A stretch of DNA of 64,000 bases from an uncultured Collinsella sp. (GTDB taxonomy: Bacteria > Actinomycetota > Coriobacteriia > Coriobacteriales > Coriobacteriaceae), in NCBI GenBank assembly GCA_902470345.1, contig CABRGB010000002.1, positions 1-64,000 on the forward strand, in the 5' to 3' direction. The notes under the pieces were generated by a model. The model did no database searches. It was not told where the DNA came from and was given only the letters and a program-made list of their open reading frames with translations. The translations under genes and the position numbers were made by a program. Position 1 is the stretch's first letter. The number at the start of each line of letters is the position of its first letter. Positions 21,934 to 30,211 of the stretch are shown one piece after another.

Positions 21934-24213
21934 TTACGCATCCTTAGGTGATGACTTAACAGAAGCAGCCTTGGCCTTGGTAGCGGCCTTTTTGGCAGCC
22001 GGCTTCTTGGTCGCGGTGGACTTAGCAGCGGGCTTTGCGGCGGTCTTAGCCTTGGCTTTGGTCGTCGTGCCCTTTGCCTTAGCCGGGGCCTTCTTAGCGG
22101 CCGCAGGCTTGGGCTTCACCGAGGACGTGCGCTTCTTGGGCGCAGCCTTGGGCTCCTCAACCACCGGCGGCTTGTAGCTGCTGGGACCGCGGCGCTTAAG
22201 CACCACACCAGCCAGGCCGGGCACCTTAATCTCAATGGAGTCCATCTGCCCGTTCCAAGGATAGGGCTCGCTCGAGCAGGTGTAGGGCTCCTCGCCGGCA
22301 TAGCCGCTGCCGCCAAACTCGGGACGGTCGGAGTCAAAGATGACTTCCCAGTCACCCTCGCGCGGCACGCCCACACGGAAGCTCTCGTAGCTCGCCGGGT
22401 CAAAGTTGATCAGGATCACCAGGTCGTCGTCGATGTCCTCGCCCTGGCGCACAAAGCTCACGATGGACTGCTTGGAGTTATCCGCATCGATCCAGGTAAA
22501 GCCGTCGTCGGTGTAGCCGCGCTCGTACAGGGCGGGCTCGGCGGTGTACAGGTGGTTGAGCGCCTTGATAAACGCCTGATGGTGCTTGTGAGTCTCGTAC
22601 TCCTCGGTCAGGAACCACTGGATGGACTCGTAGTAGCGCCACTCGATAAATTGGCCGATCTCGTTGCCCATAAAGTTGAGCTTGGCACCGGGATGCGTCA
22701 TCTGGTAGAAGGCCAGCGTGCGCAGGCCGGCAAACTGGCGCCACCAGTCGCCCGGCATGCGGCCGATGAGCGAGCACTTGCCGTGTACGACCTCGTCGTG
22801 GCTCAGCGGGCAGATAAAGTTCTCGGTAAAGGCGTACATGATGGAGAACGTGAGCAGCCCGTGGTTGCCGGGGCGCCATGGAAAATCGGTCTGCATGTAG
22901 TGCAGGGTGTCATTCATCCAGCCCATGTCCCACTTGTAGTGGAAGCCCAGGCCGCCGTCCTGCGGCGGGTAGGTCACGAGCGGCCACGCGGTGGACTCCT
23001 CGGCCATCATCATCACGTCGGGGTAGTGCGCCTCTACAGCGCAGTTGACCTGGCGGATAAACGCGCTGGCGTCCAGGTCCTCCTCGGTTCCGTACTTGTT
23101 GAACTTCTTTTGACCCGGATCGTCGATGCCAAAGTTGAGGTACAGCATGCTGGAAACGCCGTCCATGCGAATGCCGTCCACGTGGAAGTTCTCGAGCCAG
23201 TACAGAACGTTGGAGACCAAGAAGGAGCGGACCTCGCCGCGGACGAAGTCAAATTTGTGCGTGCCCCAGTTGGGGTGAATCTCGTGCTCAAACAGCATGT
23301 GGCCGTTAAAGGTGGCAAGACCGTGGGAGTCGGCGCAAAAACCGCCGGGTACCCAGTCCATGATCACGCCGATGCCCGCCTCGTGGCATGCATCGATAAA
23401 GTGCATGAGCTGCTGCGGGTTGCCGTAGCGCGACGTGGCAGCGTAATAGCCGGTCGTCTGGTAGCCCCAGGAGCCGTCGAAAGGATGCTCCATGAGCGGC
23501 ATGACCTCGATATGCGTGTAGCCCATGTCGCGCACGTAGTCCACGAGCTCCACCGACAGGTCGTCGTAGGTGTAGAACTCGCCGCGCTGCGCGGGGAAGG
23601 GATCCATGGGGCCGGGGTAGTTGCCGTACTCGTCGGGCTCGCCCTGCGGCGCGTCGCCGTGACGTTTCCACGAGCCAATATGCACCTCGTAGATGTTAAG
23701 GGGCTGCGACATGTGGTTGTGGCTGGCACGGCGCTTAAGCCACGCGGCGTCGTTCCACTTATAGCCATCGAGGGTCCACAGCACGCTGGCGGTACCCGGA
23801 GGGCACTCGGCCTTAAAGGCGTACGGATCGGCCTTATAGAGCTTTTCGCCCTCGTTGGTCTCGATAAGGTACTTATACAGCTGGCCCTGCTCGGCGCCAG
23901 GAATAAAGCCTTCCCAAATAGCGCTCGTATGCATGGGCACCAGCGGGTTGGCTTGCTCATCCCAGTCGTTAAATTCGCCAATGACATGGACGCTCTTTAC
24001 GTCGGGCGCCCAAACGCAAAAGCGCCAGCCACGCGTACGGTTCTGCGTGTCGGGGTGAGCGCCCATCTTTTCCCAGCTGCGCTCCCACGTGCCGATGCCA
24101 AATAGGTAGACATCGTCTTTGGTGAGCTCCGGTGCGTGCGGGGCGGCTTTTCGGGTAGCAGGCTTTTTGGTTGCTGGCTTTAGCTTTGTATCGCTCACGT
24201 TTGATCCCATCAT
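21934..24213 (-). CDS. glgB: 1,4-alpha-glucan branching enzyme with basic N- and C-terminal tails
   Basis: The core is a GH13 branching enzyme: a CBM48-like N-domain (WRFCVWAPDVKSVHVIGEFN), the barrel with nucleophile region DGIRMDGVSSML, acid/base in MMAEESTAWP and LSHDEVVHGK, then the C-terminal beta domain. About 30 residues before the core (KPATKKPATRKAAPHAPE) and about 80 after it (PKKRTSSVKPKPAAAKKAPA onward) are lysine/alanine-rich, like the tail of GlgA encoded in the same cluster. The start is uncertain: ATG 24213, ATG 24210 and GTG 24198 are in frame without a strong ribosome site. It is probably the first gene of the glycogen transcript. Confidence 0.94.
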   Translation of the reverse strand: MMGSNVSDTKLKPATKKPATRKAAPHAPELTKDDVYLFGIGTWERSWEKMGAHPDTQNRTRGWRFCVWAPDVKSVHVIGEFNDWDEQANPLVPMHTSAIWEGFIPGAEQGQLYKYLIETNEGEKLYKADPYAFKAECPPGTASVLWTLDGYKWNDAAWLKRRASHNHMSQPLNIYEVHIGSWKRHGDAPQGEPDEYGNYPGPMDPFPAQRGEFYTYDDLSVELVDYVRDMGYTHIEVMPLMEHPFDGSWGYQTTGYYAATSRYGNPQQLMHFIDACHEAGIGVIMDWVPGGFCADSHGLATFNGHMLFEHEIHPNWGTHKFDFVRGEVRSFLVSNVLYWLENFHVDGIRMDGVSSMLYLNFGIDDPGQKKFNKYGTEEDLDASAFIRQVNCAVEAHYPDVMMMAEESTAWPLVTYPPQDGGLGFHYKWDMGWMNDTLHYMQTDFPWRPGNHGLLTFSIMYAFTENFICPLSHDEVVHGKCSLIGRMPGDWWRQFAGLRTLAFYQMTHPGAKLNFMGNEIGQFIEWRYYESIQWFLTEEYETHKHHQAFIKALNHLYTAEPALYERGYTDDGFTWIDADNSKQSIVSFVRQGEDIDDDLVILINFDPASYESFRVGVPREGDWEVIFDSDRPEFGGSGYAGEEPYTCSSEPYPWNGQMDSIEIKVPGLAGVVLKRRGPSSYKPPVVEEPKAAPKKRTSSVKPKPAAAKKAPAKAKGTTTKAKAKTAAKPAAKSTATKKPAAKKAATKAKAASVKSSPKDA

Positions 24214-24434
24214 GACGCGGCAGCGTGTTGCCTTGGTGACTAGATGCGAAAGGTCCAAGGCTGCACGAATCGAAGGGACGGCGATAGTTCTATGATTCGT
24301 TCCACCTCGCGTGCTCGGTGGAACTTTCGGCAGAAACTACGATAACACCTGTGCGTTAGTTTTATGGACGAAAGCGGATTTGCGAGGGCGTTTAATCGGT
24401 AAGCGACATGTTTATACCACTGGCAGAATTGCCG

Positions 24435-24460
24435 TGGTAAAACCCTTGACAGTTTTACCA
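24435..24460. promoter_or_regulatory. Palindromic operator TGGTAAAAC-8-GTTTTACCA
   Basis: Nine-base perfect arms at 24435-24443 and 24452-24460, placed between divergent glgB and the HAD phosphatase gene. A TTGACA box (24446-24451) lies in the spacer, so a bound repressor would cover a plus-strand -35 element. The motif resembles operators of LacI-type sugar regulators but lacks their strict central CG. Confidence 0.55.
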
Positions 24461-24491
24461 ATTAGGGTTTCAAAACTGATAGGCTTACGTT

Positions 24492-24522
24492 TGGTAAAAC
24501 GTTTTTAGCAGGTTGTTTACCA
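24492..24522. promoter_or_regulatory. Second TGGTAAAAC / GTTTACCA operator pair
   Basis: TGGTAAAAC at 24492-24500 faces GTTTACCA at 24515-24522, 20 bases before the phosphatase start. It repeats the motif of 24435-24460 and of 14578-14586. Confidence 0.45.
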
Positions 24523-24544
24523 TTTGACATCGAAAGGCTCGTTT

Positions 24545-25234
24545 ATGAACCATATCGCAGCTCCAAGTGTTGCTTTTATTTTCGATTGCGACGGAACACT
24601 GGTTAATAGCTCCCCCGTCTGGGGCCATGCACAGACCGAGTTATTGCGCCGCCATGGCATTGATGTGACGGTCGACGATTTTGCCCAGTTTGAACATCTA
24701 TCGCTGGAGGACGAGTGCCAGGCCTATCACGACACGTGGGGCATTGGCGCGAATGGCGAGGAACTGTATCGCGAGCTGGGCGAGATTTTGTTTGATGGGT
24801 ACTCCAAGGTGCCGCCTCGCGAGGGGCTCTTGGCATTTTTGGAACAGGCGCAGGATGCCGGTATTGCCATGTGCGTTGCCACGTCCACGCCGGCCGAACT
24901 GGTGCAGTCAGCGCTCGCTGGTGCCGGGCTCGACCCTTATTTGGAGTTTGTTACCACGACGGGCGAGGCGGGACGCTCCAAGCAGTTCCCCGATGTATAC
25001 GAGCTGGCGCTGCATCGCCTGGAAGAGCGCCATGGGCACAAGTTTGAGCGCGCGTGGGTGTTTGAGGACGCCGTCTTTGGACTTATGAGCTCTGGCGCTG
25101 CAGGCTTTAAGCGCGTGGGCGTCTATGACCCACACGGACGCATGGAGCGCGACGAGGTGCGTACCAACTGCGACATTTTTATCGACAGCTATGGGGACCT
25201 TGAACTGGCCCGCGTGCTTTCGTTTGAGGGCTAG
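24545..25234 (+). CDS. HAD-superfamily phosphatase (beta-phosphoglucomutase-like subclass)
   Basis: The 229-residue hydrolase has motif I DCDGTLVNSS (nucleophile and acid/base Asp), motif II VATSTPAE, motif III Lys in RSKQFPDVY and motif IV VFEDAVFGL. An alpha-helical cap lies between motifs I and II. This layout suits phosphatases or phosphomutases acting on small sugar phosphates. ATG 24545 is chosen because GAAAGG lies seven bases upstream; an earlier in-frame TTG (24524) overlaps an operator. Divergent position from glgB with shared operators suggests a sugar-phosphate role, but the substrate cannot be read from sequence. The next gene follows after nine bases. Confidence 0.85.
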   Translation: MNHIAAPSVAFIFDCDGTLVNSSPVWGHAQTELLRRHGIDVTVDDFAQFEHLSLEDECQAYHDTWGIGANGEELYRELGEILFDGYSKVPPREGLLAFLEQAQDAGIAMCVATSTPAELVQSALAGAGLDPYLEFVTTTGEAGRSKQFPDVYELALHRLEERHGHKFERAWVFEDAVFGLMSSGAAGFKRVGVYDPHGRMERDEVRTNCDIFIDSYGDLELARVLSFEG

Positions 25235-25243
25235 GCGAGTGCC

Positions 25244-25885
25244 GTGGCTTGCAAAGTATTAGTGGTCTGTGGCTCGCCCGTGGTGGCGAGCGCGGATCTG
25301 CTGTGCCACTTGGCAGGGGAGTGCGACCACATCGTAGCCGTGGACCGTGGGCTCGACGCGCTGCTGGGCGCCGGACTGTGCTGCGACGTCTACGTGGGCG
25401 ACGCCGACACCGTAAGCGATGAGGGACGCGCTCTGGTCGATGCCGCCGAAGCCTTTGAGGTAGAGCGCCACGACCCCTACAAGGACTATACCGATCTAGC
25501 GCTGGCGCTCGATTCCGTCCGCCGTCGTTGGCCGGGTGCTGAAGTGATTGCGACTTGCGCCACCGGCGGTCGCCCGGACATGGCCCTGTCTGTGTTAGGG
25601 CTACTGGCAGGCTATGCGGACGCCCCCGTCTGGATCGAAGAAGACGAAGTGACGGCCAGAATCCTGCACCGGGACGAGACCTGGACCATTGAGGGCGCCG
25701 AGGGCAAAACCTTCTCCATCATCGCCATAGCCCCCAACACAGAAATAAGCGAACACGGCCTAGAATGGGAACTAGATCACAGCCCCCTCGGCCTGTTAGC
25801 CGACACGGGTATCAGCAACGTCGTCAGGTCAACAGCCAAGATCCAAGTCCACACCGGCACCGCCATCGCTTACCTCTACAAGTAA
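25244..25885 (+). CDS. thiN: Thiamine pyrophosphokinase
   Basis: The 213-residue enzyme transfers pyrophosphate from ATP to thiamine. It shows the catalytic-domain motifs GDADTVS and KDYTDLALAL (about residues 48-90), CATGGRPDMAL, and a C-terminal beta-sandwich for thiamine binding ending SNVVRSTAKIQVHTGTAI. The GTG start lies ten bases after the phosphatase stop, so the two are co-transcribed. A long hairpin follows 15 bases after the stop. Confidence 0.9.
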   Translation: MACKVLVVCGSPVVASADLLCHLAGECDHIVAVDRGLDALLGAGLCCDVYVGDADTVSDEGRALVDAAEAFEVERHDPYKDYTDLALALDSVRRRWPGAEVIATCATGGRPDMALSVLGLLAGYADAPVWIEEDEVTARILHRDETWTIEGAEGKTFSIIAIAPNTEISEHGLEWELDHSPLGLLADTGISNVVRSTAKIQVHTGTAIAYLYK

Positions 25886-25899
25886 GGGCCATCGCATCA

Positions 25900-25981
25900 G
25901 GGTTTTATCGGGACGGTGGGTTAATTAGCTATTTTCGGCGAAGCCAAAAATAGCTAATTCAGCCCCGTCCCAGGAAAACCC
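25900..25981. repeat. Long imperfect palindrome after thiN
   Basis: Outer arms 25900-25916 and 25965-25981, inner arms 25921-25939 and 25943-25959. The stem is about 35 bp with few mismatches. It may terminate thiN transcription or be another REP-like element. Confidence 0.7.
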
Positions 25982-26012
25982 GTAAGGCAGGGCAACAACC
26001 CCAAAAAAGTCC

Positions 26013-26041
26013 TTGCATCTCAGCAAACATTCCCCTATAGT
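26013..26041 (+). promoter_or_regulatory. Promoter of tRNA-Ala
   Basis: TTGCAT (26013-26018), 17-bp spacer, TATAGT (26036-26041), 14 bases before the mature tRNA 5' end. Confidence 0.75.
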
Positions 26042-26054
26042 ATCTCCTCGTCAC

Positions 26055-26130
26055 GGGGGCGTAGCTCAGCTGGGAGAGCGCTTGACTGGCAGTCAAGAGG
26101 TCAGGGGTTCGATCCCCCTCGTCTCCACCA
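26055..26130 (+). tRNA. tRNA-Ala (anticodon GGC)
   Basis: Seventy-six bases with CCA encoded. The acceptor stem GGGGGCG pairs with CGTCTCC and includes the G3:U70 wobble that identifies alanine tRNAs. The anticodon loop is CTGGCAG. D and T arms are complete. A strong terminator follows. Confidence 0.97.
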
Positions 26131-26140
26131 TCGTGAATGC

Positions 26141-26168
26141 AAGGCCACTCAATTGAGTGGCCTTTTTT
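26141..26168 (+). terminator. Terminator of tRNA-Ala
   Basis: Perfect 12-bp stem (26141-26152 with 26153-26164) directly followed by a T-run. Confidence 0.9.
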
Positions 26169-26195
26169 ATTTTGTAAAATTTTGCCGTCAGCAGC

Positions 26196-26220
26196 AGTTG
26201 TCGCAAATTTTGCGACAACT
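26196..26220. promoter_or_regulatory. Perfect 12+1+12 palindrome
   Basis: AGTTGTCGCAAA, one base, and its exact complement. It lies in a 740-base stretch (26169-26910) with no convincing gene between the tRNA and the capsule operon. It has the size and symmetry of a dimeric regulator site. Confidence 0.4.
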
Positions 26221-26534
26221 GAATTATCGTCGCTTAATTCGGTGAACCTCACACTGGGAGACTGAATCGTCAAGCTCGTCCGATAAACCGTACGCCCGCG
26301 CCAATACCCACAAAAAGTTGCGCAATTACCTTCCCGGTTTTGTACAAAGTTTGTTAGCCAAAGATAATAGTTTGAGCAATTCACTCCGCCATCAATACAA
26401 CTCTGGCAGTGCTCACCAACCCACACACCCCCATAAACCTACGGCAATGTGTGTAAGACGGCACGATATCCCCCATAACCACGGCAAATAAACAATATGT
26501 TGCTCAACACGCCCCAAAACGTATGGGCCACCTG

Positions 26535-26910
26535 CTGTGCTAGGATAGCTAACGTTACATGGGTTCAACTGTGCTCACGGCTCCAGCAAGTCGCAAAACG
26601 CAGGGTCGATCGGCATCCGGCCGTAACGGCGGTGCCAGAAAGACCACGAGCTCCAATAGCGTTGTCATGCGTATCGCATCGAATGACTTTGCTCTTGTCT
26701 ATGTGCAAGCTGTTCATTCGAATCGATATCTCATGACAAATCGCAGCAGTGCTACAGCTGTTTGCGTGCGGTTCAGTTTTGTTCCCGCTTGACTGGGCCG
26801 CACGCAGCCAGCTGGGGACGCGGTCTTTTTGCGATACAAGTCCGCGTCTCTAGCCACTGCGCCTATACATACCGTTCACGGTGGGGCAGAGCCACGTGCT
26901 TGTCTAACTG
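26535..26910 (+). other. Upstream part of the capsule operon leader, apparently non-coding
   Basis: A possible extended -10 box (TGTGCTAGGAT) ends near 26546. Downstream lie several potential hairpins, for example GACGCGG with CCGCGTC around 26818-26852. A 77-codon open frame from 26559 has no recognisable domain or good ribosome site. No supported gene is seen, and the stretch is best read as a long 5' leader. Confidence 0.4.
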
Positions 26911-26983
26911 GGCTCAGGGTTTGAATATGGAGCGCCTTCGCGCACAAGCGCCCTGGCGAAGCCATACCCAAACCCCGTGAGCC
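26911..26983 (+). ncRNA. Structured leader hairpin before the LoaP-like gene (candidate antitermination element)
   Basis: Nested stems: GGCTCAGGGTTT (26911-26922) with AAACCCCGTGAGCC (26970-26983, two-base bulge), TATGG with CCATA (26926-26930, 26962-26966), and CTTCGC with GCGAAG (26936-26941, 26956-26961). It ends 30 bases before the start of a NusG-paralogue gene. LoaP proteins act through RNA hairpins in the leaders of their own operons, so this is the natural candidate target. That link is inference. Confidence 0.5.
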
Positions 26984-27012
26984 AAACGTAAGACAGCAAG
27001 GGGGCGGTGCTC

Positions 27013-27558
27013 GTGTGGTATGTGATTCAGGTCATTAACGGTCGCGAAGACGTAATGCGCGAGCGCATTGAGCGTGTGGTGCCGGCTAGTGCCATGCAGG
27101 AACTCTTTTATCCCCAATTTCAAACCGAGATCAAAGTACACGGCGAATGGGTCAATACGACCAAGCCACTCTTTCCCGGTTACCTTATCTGCGATACGGC
27201 AGACCCCCGTACCGTGCAACAGTATCTGCTGCGCATGGACGACTTTGCCCGGGTGCTTGCCCAGGACGGTCAGTTTGTGCCGCTGGCAAAAGAAGAGGTC
27301 CAGCTTATTGGCAGCTTTACTCATGCGGGAGACCGCGTAGTGCCCATGAGCGAGGCCCTAAAAGACGGCGACCGGGTCGTAGTTACGGCAGGTCCGCTGC
27401 TGGGTCACGAAGGCCTTATCAAAACCATTAACAGACGCAAGAGCACTGCTTATTTGGAGCTCGATCTGTGCGGCCGACGCGTAACTACGCGCGTTGGCCT
27501 CGCGGTGCTTTCAGCCGAGCAGCGCGCAATGCGAAACCTTAAAAAGGCGATCGCCTAG
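27013..27558 (+). CDS. loaP: LoaP-like NusG-family transcription antiterminator
   Basis: 181 residues with an N-terminal NGN domain (WYVIQVINGREDVMRERIER, then TTKPLFPGYLICD) and a C-terminal KOW segment (LKDGDRVVVTAGPLLGHEG to about residue 160). It is a specialised NusG paralogue. Such proteins sit first in long polysaccharide or secondary-metabolite operons and let RNA polymerase read through terminators. GTG 27013 is preferred because AAGGGGG lies eight bases upstream; GTG 27007 would be too close to that site. It heads an operon of some 17 kb. No housekeeping nusG context is present, which supports the paralogue reading. Confidence 0.85.
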   Translation: MWYVIQVINGREDVMRERIERVVPASAMQELFYPQFQTEIKVHGEWVNTTKPLFPGYLICDTADPRTVQQYLLRMDDFARVLAQDGQFVPLAKEEVQLIGSFTHAGDRVVPMSEALKDGDRVVVTAGPLLGHEGLIKTINRRKSTAYLELDLCGRRVTTRVGLAVLSAEQRAMRNLKKAIA

Positions 27559-27625
27559 CTGCAGGCGACTGTTTAACGGGACAGGGAGGATCCCCGGGGG
27601 CGGGGACGTTGACTTGAAGGAAATA

Positions 27626-28375
27626 GTGTCAGACAAAACTGAAAATTCAGTAGAAGCGCCGGTAGGGGCCTCGCTGGTTGCCCAAGCCATGAGCTGCGGC
27701 GACTCGAGCATGCGCTACAAGGCCATGCAGGCCGTGAAGGACTGGGACAACTCACGCCTTGCCTACCGCACAGCCAAGCGCGCCTTCGACATCGTGTCCA
27801 GCGGCTGCGTGCTGGTAGTCATCGCCATACCCAGCCTTGTGCTCGCAGCGGCAATCCGCCTGGAGAGCGAGGGCAACCCGTTCTACAGCCAGATCCGCGT
27901 GGGCCAGACCCACCGCGACGGCAGCCTTTCCACCTTCCGCATGTGGAAGTTCCGCAGCATGTTCAAAGACGCCGACGAGCGCCTCGCCGAGCTCAAGGGG
28001 CAGAACGAAATCGCCGGCGCCATGTTCAAGATGAGGGAGGACCCTCGCGTCACCAAGATCGGCAGGTTCATCCGCAAGCACTCCATCGACGAGTTCCCGC
28101 AGTTCCTGAACGTGTTCCTGGGCCAGATGTCCGTCGTGGGCCCTCGCCCGCCGCTGCCGAACGAGGTGGCGGAGTACACCGAGTATGACCTGCAGCGCCT
28201 GGCCGTGAAGCCCGGGATCACCGGCTGGTGGCAGGTGACGGAGCGCAACTCGACCGGATTCGACGGCATGGTCCGCCGAGACCTGGAGTACATCGCCAAC
28301 CGAGGCGTTATCACCGACCTCAAGATCGTCGTCCTCACGGTGATTGAGGTCATCACCGGCAAGGGTGCGTGCTAA
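27626..28375 (+). CDS. Undecaprenyl-phosphate sugar-1-phosphate transferase (initiating enzyme)
   Basis: Bacterial sugar transferase family (WbaP/PglC-like monotopic membrane enzyme), 249 residues from GTG 27626 (AAGGA five bases upstream) or 253 from TTG 27614. The N-terminal 50 residues are variable, then AKRAFDIVSSGCVLVVIAIP forms the re-entrant membrane helix. The catalytic core follows: FRMWKFRSMFKDAD, DPRVTKIGRFIRKHSIDEFPQ, MSVVGPRPPLPNEV and KPGITGWWQV. It transfers a sugar phosphate onto the lipid carrier, starting each repeat unit. Given CapE-G nearby, FucNAc-1-P is a possible but unproven substrate. Its stop overlaps the next start. Confidence 0.92.
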   Translation: MSDKTENSVEAPVGASLVAQAMSCGDSSMRYKAMQAVKDWDNSRLAYRTAKRAFDIVSSGCVLVVIAIPSLVLAAAIRLESEGNPFYSQIRVGQTHRDGSLSTFRMWKFRSMFKDADERLAELKGQNEIAGAMFKMREDPRVTKIGRFIRKHSIDEFPQFLNVFLGQMSVVGPRPPLPNEVAEYTEYDLQRLAVKPGITGWWQVTERNSTGFDGMVRRDLEYIANRGVITDLKIVVLTVIEVITGKGAC

Positions 28376-29151
28376 TGCTTGAGGATTATTCAAAATACGT
28401 TGAACTCAAGCGCGTTCCCGTAATCGATGTTCCGATCACGGGAACCAATATGTCTGAGTGCGTCGAGTTTCTCACCCGCCATATAGATGAGCTACATGGC
28501 GAGTATATTTGCGTTTCCAATGCTCATACGTCGGTTATGGCCCATGACGACCCTTCCTATTGGGCCTGCCAAGCTGACTCCCTCATGTCCGTTCCCGACG
28601 GCAAGCCTTTATCTGTCGTCGGACGTAAAACAATAGAGTCTATGGGGCGTGTAACTGGACCCGATCTGATGCGAGAGATATTCAATATTTCCTTGCAGCA
28701 AGGATGGAGCCATTACTTCTACGGTAACGAGCAGAAGAATCTCGACGCTCTCAATAATTCACTTCAAGAGGAATATCCAGGCCTGGAAATCGCTGGCATG
28801 GAGCCTTCGGTTTTCCGACCGCTCTCCGACAGCGAGAAGCGAGACCTTTCGCGACGTATCGCTGATTCGGATGCAGACTTCGCATGGATTGCTCTTGGCG
28901 CGCCCCGTCAAGAAGTTCTTATGCACGAGCTCAAGGGAGGGCCACAACCGTTGATGATCGGTGTTGGCGGAGCGTTCAACGTTCTCGCCGGCGTGGTGCC
29001 AGAGGCGCCGATGTGGATGCAAAACCTGAGTCTCGAGTGGCTATACAGACTTATTCAAGAGCCGAAGCGGCTTTTCAAACGATACCTCGTAACTAATACG
29101 AAATTTCTCTTTTACCAGTTTACAAAAGCCAAACGTAGGGAAGGCAAATAG
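28375..29151 (+). CDS. WecG/TagA/CpsF family glycosyltransferase
   Basis: 258 residues of the GT26 family, which adds the second sugar to the lipid-linked primer at the membrane surface. Motifs are YICVSNAHTSVMAHDDPSYW, LMSVPDGKPLSVVGR (the SVPDG loop typically has the active-site Asp), GPDLMREIFN, WIALGAPRQEVLMHEL and GVGGAFNVLAGVVPEAPMWM. The ATG overlaps the preceding stop (TAATG), with AAGGG upstream. Wobble positions are less GC-rich than in the flanking initiating transferase and capE, a sign of mosaic assembly. Confidence 0.92.
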   Translation: MLEDYSKYVELKRVPVIDVPITGTNMSECVEFLTRHIDELHGEYICVSNAHTSVMAHDDPSYWACQADSLMSVPDGKPLSVVGRKTIESMGRVTGPDLMREIFNISLQQGWSHYFYGNEQKNLDALNNSLQEEYPGLEIAGMEPSVFRPLSDSEKRDLSRRIADSDADFAWIALGAPRQEVLMHELKGGPQPLMIGVGGAFNVLAGVVPEAPMWMQNLSLEWLYRLIQEPKRLFKRYLVTNTKFLFYQFTKAKRREGK

Positions 29152-30210
29152 ATGAACGATTCGACCACCTTTAAAGACAAGACCCTCATGATCACGGGCG
29201 GCACCGGCTCGTTCGGCAACACCGTGCTCAAGCACTTCATGAACACCGACCTGGCCGAGATCCGCATCTTCTCGCGCGACGAGAAGAAGCAGGACGACAT
29301 GCGCCACCGCCTGCAGGAGAAGTCGCCCGAGCTCGCCTCCAAGGTCCGCTTCTTCATCGGCGACGTCCGCAACGCCCAGAGCGTGCGCGACGCCATGCAC
29401 GGCGTGGACTACATCTTCCACGCCGCCGCCCTGAAGCAGGTGCCCTCCTGCGAGTTCTTCCCCATGGAGGCCGTCCGCACCAACGTCATCGGCACGGACA
29501 ACGTGCTCCACGCCGCCATCGAGGAGGGCGTGGACCGCGTCGTGTGCCTGTCCACCGACAAGGCGGCCTACCCCATCAACGCCATGGGCAAGTCCAAGGC
29601 CATGATGGAGTCCATCATCTACGCCAACGCGCGCAACGGCGCCGGCCGCACCACCATCTGCTGCACCCGCTACGGCAACGTCATGTGCTCGCGCGGCAGC
29701 GTCATCCCGCTGTTCATCGACCGCATCCGAAAGGGCGAGCCGCTGACGGTCACCGACCCCAACATGACCCGCTTCCTCATGAACCTGGACGAGGCGGTCG
29801 ACCTGGTGCAGTTCGCCTTCGAGCACGCCAACCCCGGCGACCTGTTCATCCAGAAGGCGCCGGCATCGACCATCGGCGACCTCGCCGAGGCCGTGCAGGA
29901 GGTCTTCGGCCGCGTGGGCACCCAGGTCATCGGCACCCGCCACGGCGAGAAGCTCTTCGAGACGCTCATGACCCGCGAGGAGCGACTGCGGGCCGAGGAC
30001 ATGGGCGGCTACTACCGCGTGGCCTGCGACTCGCGCGACCTGAACTACGACAAGTTCGTCGTGGACGGCGAGGTGGAGACCCAGGCCGACGAGTCCTACA
30101 CCTCCCACAACACCGAGAGGCTCGACGTTGCGGGCACCATCGCCAAGATCAAGACCGCCGGGTACGTGCAGCTTGCCCTGGAGGGCCGCGAGCACGAGGC
30201 GGTGCAGTAG
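29152..30210 (+). CDS. capE: CapE-type UDP-GlcNAc 4,6-dehydratase/5-epimerase
   Basis: The 352-residue short-chain dehydrogenase has the nucleotide loop ITGGTGSFGNTVL and the family's modified catalytic region (STDKAAYPINAMGKSKAMME in place of the usual Tyr-x3-Lys). This identifies the FlaA1/CapE group. It performs the first step from UDP-GlcNAc towards UDP-N-acetyl-L-fucosamine. The following two genes encode the second and third steps, which supports the assignment. It is extremely GC-rich at wobble positions compared with the transferase genes on either side. It abuts the previous gene directly. Confidence 0.93.
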   Translation: MNDSTTFKDKTLMITGGTGSFGNTVLKHFMNTDLAEIRIFSRDEKKQDDMRHRLQEKSPELASKVRFFIGDVRNAQSVRDAMHGVDYIFHAAALKQVPSCEFFPMEAVRTNVIGTDNVLHAAIEEGVDRVVCLSTDKAAYPINAMGKSKAMMESIIYANARNGAGRTTICCTRYGNVMCSRGSVIPLFIDRIRKGEPLTVTDPNMTRFLMNLDEAVDLVQFAFEHANPGDLFIQKAPASTIGDLAEAVQEVFGRVGTQVIGTRHGEKLFETLMTREERLRAEDMGGYYRVACDSRDLNYDKFVVDGEVETQADESYTSHNTERLDVAGTIAKIKTAGYVQLALEGREHEAVQ

Positions 30211-30211
30211 G

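Noticed and set aside
19419..21947. 842-codon open frame antisense to glgP
   Set aside because: glgP opposite is complete and well conserved. The antisense frame is Val/Gly/Asp-rich with no domain, a typical shadow of GC-rich codon bias. The same holds for long antisense frames over metK, priA, rsmB, glgA, glgC, glgB, capE, capF, capG and ugd.
25959..26426. 155-codon minus-strand frame across tRNA-Ala
   Set aside because: It reads through the tRNA and its terminator and has no protein-like character.
26559..26792. 77-codon frame in the capsule leader
   Set aside because: No ribosome site, no domain and odd composition. It is better explained as leader RNA.
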